From positions 1 to 5,523 of the forward strand of contig JAOAJQ010000089.1 in assembly GCA_026414125.1 (NCBI GenBank): a stretch of DNA of 5,523 bases, given 5' to 3'. Of this stretch, positions 4,842 through 5,523 are shown piece by piece (position 1 is the first letter of the stretch; each line of letters opens with the position of its first letter). The notes under the pieces were generated by a model that made no database searches, had not been told where the DNA came from, and was given only the letters and a program-made list of their open reading frames with translations. Source of the DNA: Thermoproteota archaeon (lineage in GTDB: Archaea > Thermoproteota > EX4484-205 > JAAOZP01). The translations under genes were made by a program, and so were the position numbers.

Positions 4842-5523
4842 CGCAGCCCCTTACCTCCTGCCTCCCTATTATAGACTTTTTCGACGAAGGAGTCTCTCAC
4901 GGGCTTATAAACCTGGTTGAAAAACTTCTGTTGGTCGAGAAGAACCTCTTGCGGAAACTCTTTAAGATACTCTAGAGCCCGCCTCCAAGCTTCTTCATAC
5001 GGTATTGCATCGTTTATCCTTCTAGCTATCTGTTCGTCATAATCTCGTGGAGTCTGCTTAGTGCCGCCTATCATCAGCCATCCATCTTCAGACAGATATG
5101 CAACCTCATTTCCCAGTTGGAAAACGTTTCTCTCCCCGATTGGTTTAAGTAGTTTAACAGCCTCCCTTCGACTGCCAGGCTTCTTAGACTCAACCCCTCT
5201 CTGCTTAGCCCAAGCATAGAATATTGCTCTGTTCAAACCGAAGGATTTGGATTTCTCAAGGTCTCTAGTCAAAAGGAAACATCGTGCAGCCTGCAGCAAC
5301 GCCATAACTTGGAACCTTCCAAGCCTATGTGTTTCCTCCTTCTTGTTCTTAACTCTAATTGAAGACACTGGAGCTACCCTCTTGAAATACCCTCCGACTG
5401 AAGTTAAAGCTTTTTCAGCCAGCTCATCTGCCTCTCCTGCTTCAAAATCGTTGTAGACTGGTTTATGCTTAAAGTCTTTAGGATTCGCCCATGAAAGATC
5501 AAAATCGTTGATCTCATCTGGTT
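4838..5523 (-). CDS. unrecognised protein, N terminus beyond the right edge
   Basis: The frame is open from the right edge to TGA at 4838-4840, giving 227 visible residues. I do not recognise the family. A GTG at 5368 could start a 176-residue form, and AGAGGG lies near it. However, the 51 codons upstream are also open and look like protein (for example FKHKPVYNDFEAGEADELAE, then KALTSVGGYFKRVAP), so the gene more likely begins outside the window. The visible chain is soluble, rich in Lys/Arg/Glu and mostly helical in appearance. Segments include RFQVMALLQAARCFLLTRDL, a short strand-like stretch EVAYLSEDGWLMIGG, and helical EEAWRRALEYLKEFPQEVLL. No signal peptide or membrane helix is seen in this part. 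Its stop overlaps the start of the secreted propeller, so the two are probably one operon and may share a function. Confidence 0.75.
   Translation of the reverse strand, partial: PDEINDFDLSWANPKDFKHKPVYNDFEAGEADELAEKALTSVGGYFKRVAPVSSIRVKNKKEETHRLGRFQVMALLQAARCFLLTRDLEKSKSFGLNRAIFYAWAKQRGVESKKPGSRREAVKLLKPIGERNVFQLGNEVAYLSEDGWLMIGGTKQTPRDYDEQIARRINDAIPYEEAWRRALEYLKEFPQEVLLDQQKFFNQVYKPVRDSFVEKVYNREAGGKGLR
4853..4858 (-). promoter_or_regulatory. GGAGGT ribosome-binding site before the propeller gene
   Basis: The minus strand reads GGAGGT within the last codons of the preceding gene, followed by AAGGGG. It is the strongest Shine-Dalgarno match near this junction and favours initiation at the CTGA overlap over ATG 4742, which is more than 100 bases further on. 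Confidence 0.5.

Noticed and set aside
5366..5368. GTG as the true start of the right-edge gene
   Set aside because: The frame stays open for 51 more codons to the window edge with protein-like content, so an upstream start is more likely. The GTG remains a fallback because AGAGGG lies near it.
5247..5456. A 69-codon plus-strand open frame
   Set aside because: It is antisense to the right-edge gene, which remains open through the whole stretch and looks more protein-like.

Overview
The window looks like a stretch of archaeal chromosome, most likely from the Thermoproteota (TACK) side and perhaps Bathyarchaeia. That placement is inference. It rests on TATA-like boxes about 35-40 bases upstream of start codons with very short leaders, GGTGG/GGAGG ribosome-binding sites, an archaeal-type small winged-helix protein, and a membrane-anchored PQQ-like propeller with a trailing Ig-like domain. 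No rRNA, tRNA, transposon or CRISPR array is visible.

Layout. (1) Bases 1-53, minus strand: the first 17 codons of a gene that runs off the left edge. (2) Bases 161-1701, minus strand: a compact cluster, read from the right. It holds two bactofilin-like (polymer-forming) beta-solenoid proteins of 208 and 200 residues, one base apart, then a small winged-helix regulator 49 bases downstream that also has a TATA-like box of its own. (3) Bases 1702-1976: a divergent intergenic region with one promoter facing each way and some inverted repeats. (4) Bases 1977-3284, plus strand: a 12-helix transporter of the GPH/MFS_2 type, probably starting at TTG. (5) Bases 3264-5523, minus strand: an unrecognised protein entering from the right edge, followed by a secreted, C-terminally anchored eight-bladed propeller. 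The propeller gene overlaps the transporter gene tail to tail by 21 bases.

How the parts fit. The two solenoid proteins probably work as a pair, as a scaffold or filament, with the winged-helix protein as a candidate regulator of that or neighbouring loci. The propeller is predicted to sit outside the cell on a C-terminal membrane anchor. Its first ATG (4742) is almost certainly not the start: the frame continues upstream through the usual PWPMF propeller lead-in and a clear signal peptide, to a CTG that overlaps the stop codon of the preceding gene as CTGA. That non-standard start, coupled to the stop of the preceding gene, is the most interesting point in the window. The other is the tandem pair of unusually long bactofilin-like solenoids with a 17-residue period.
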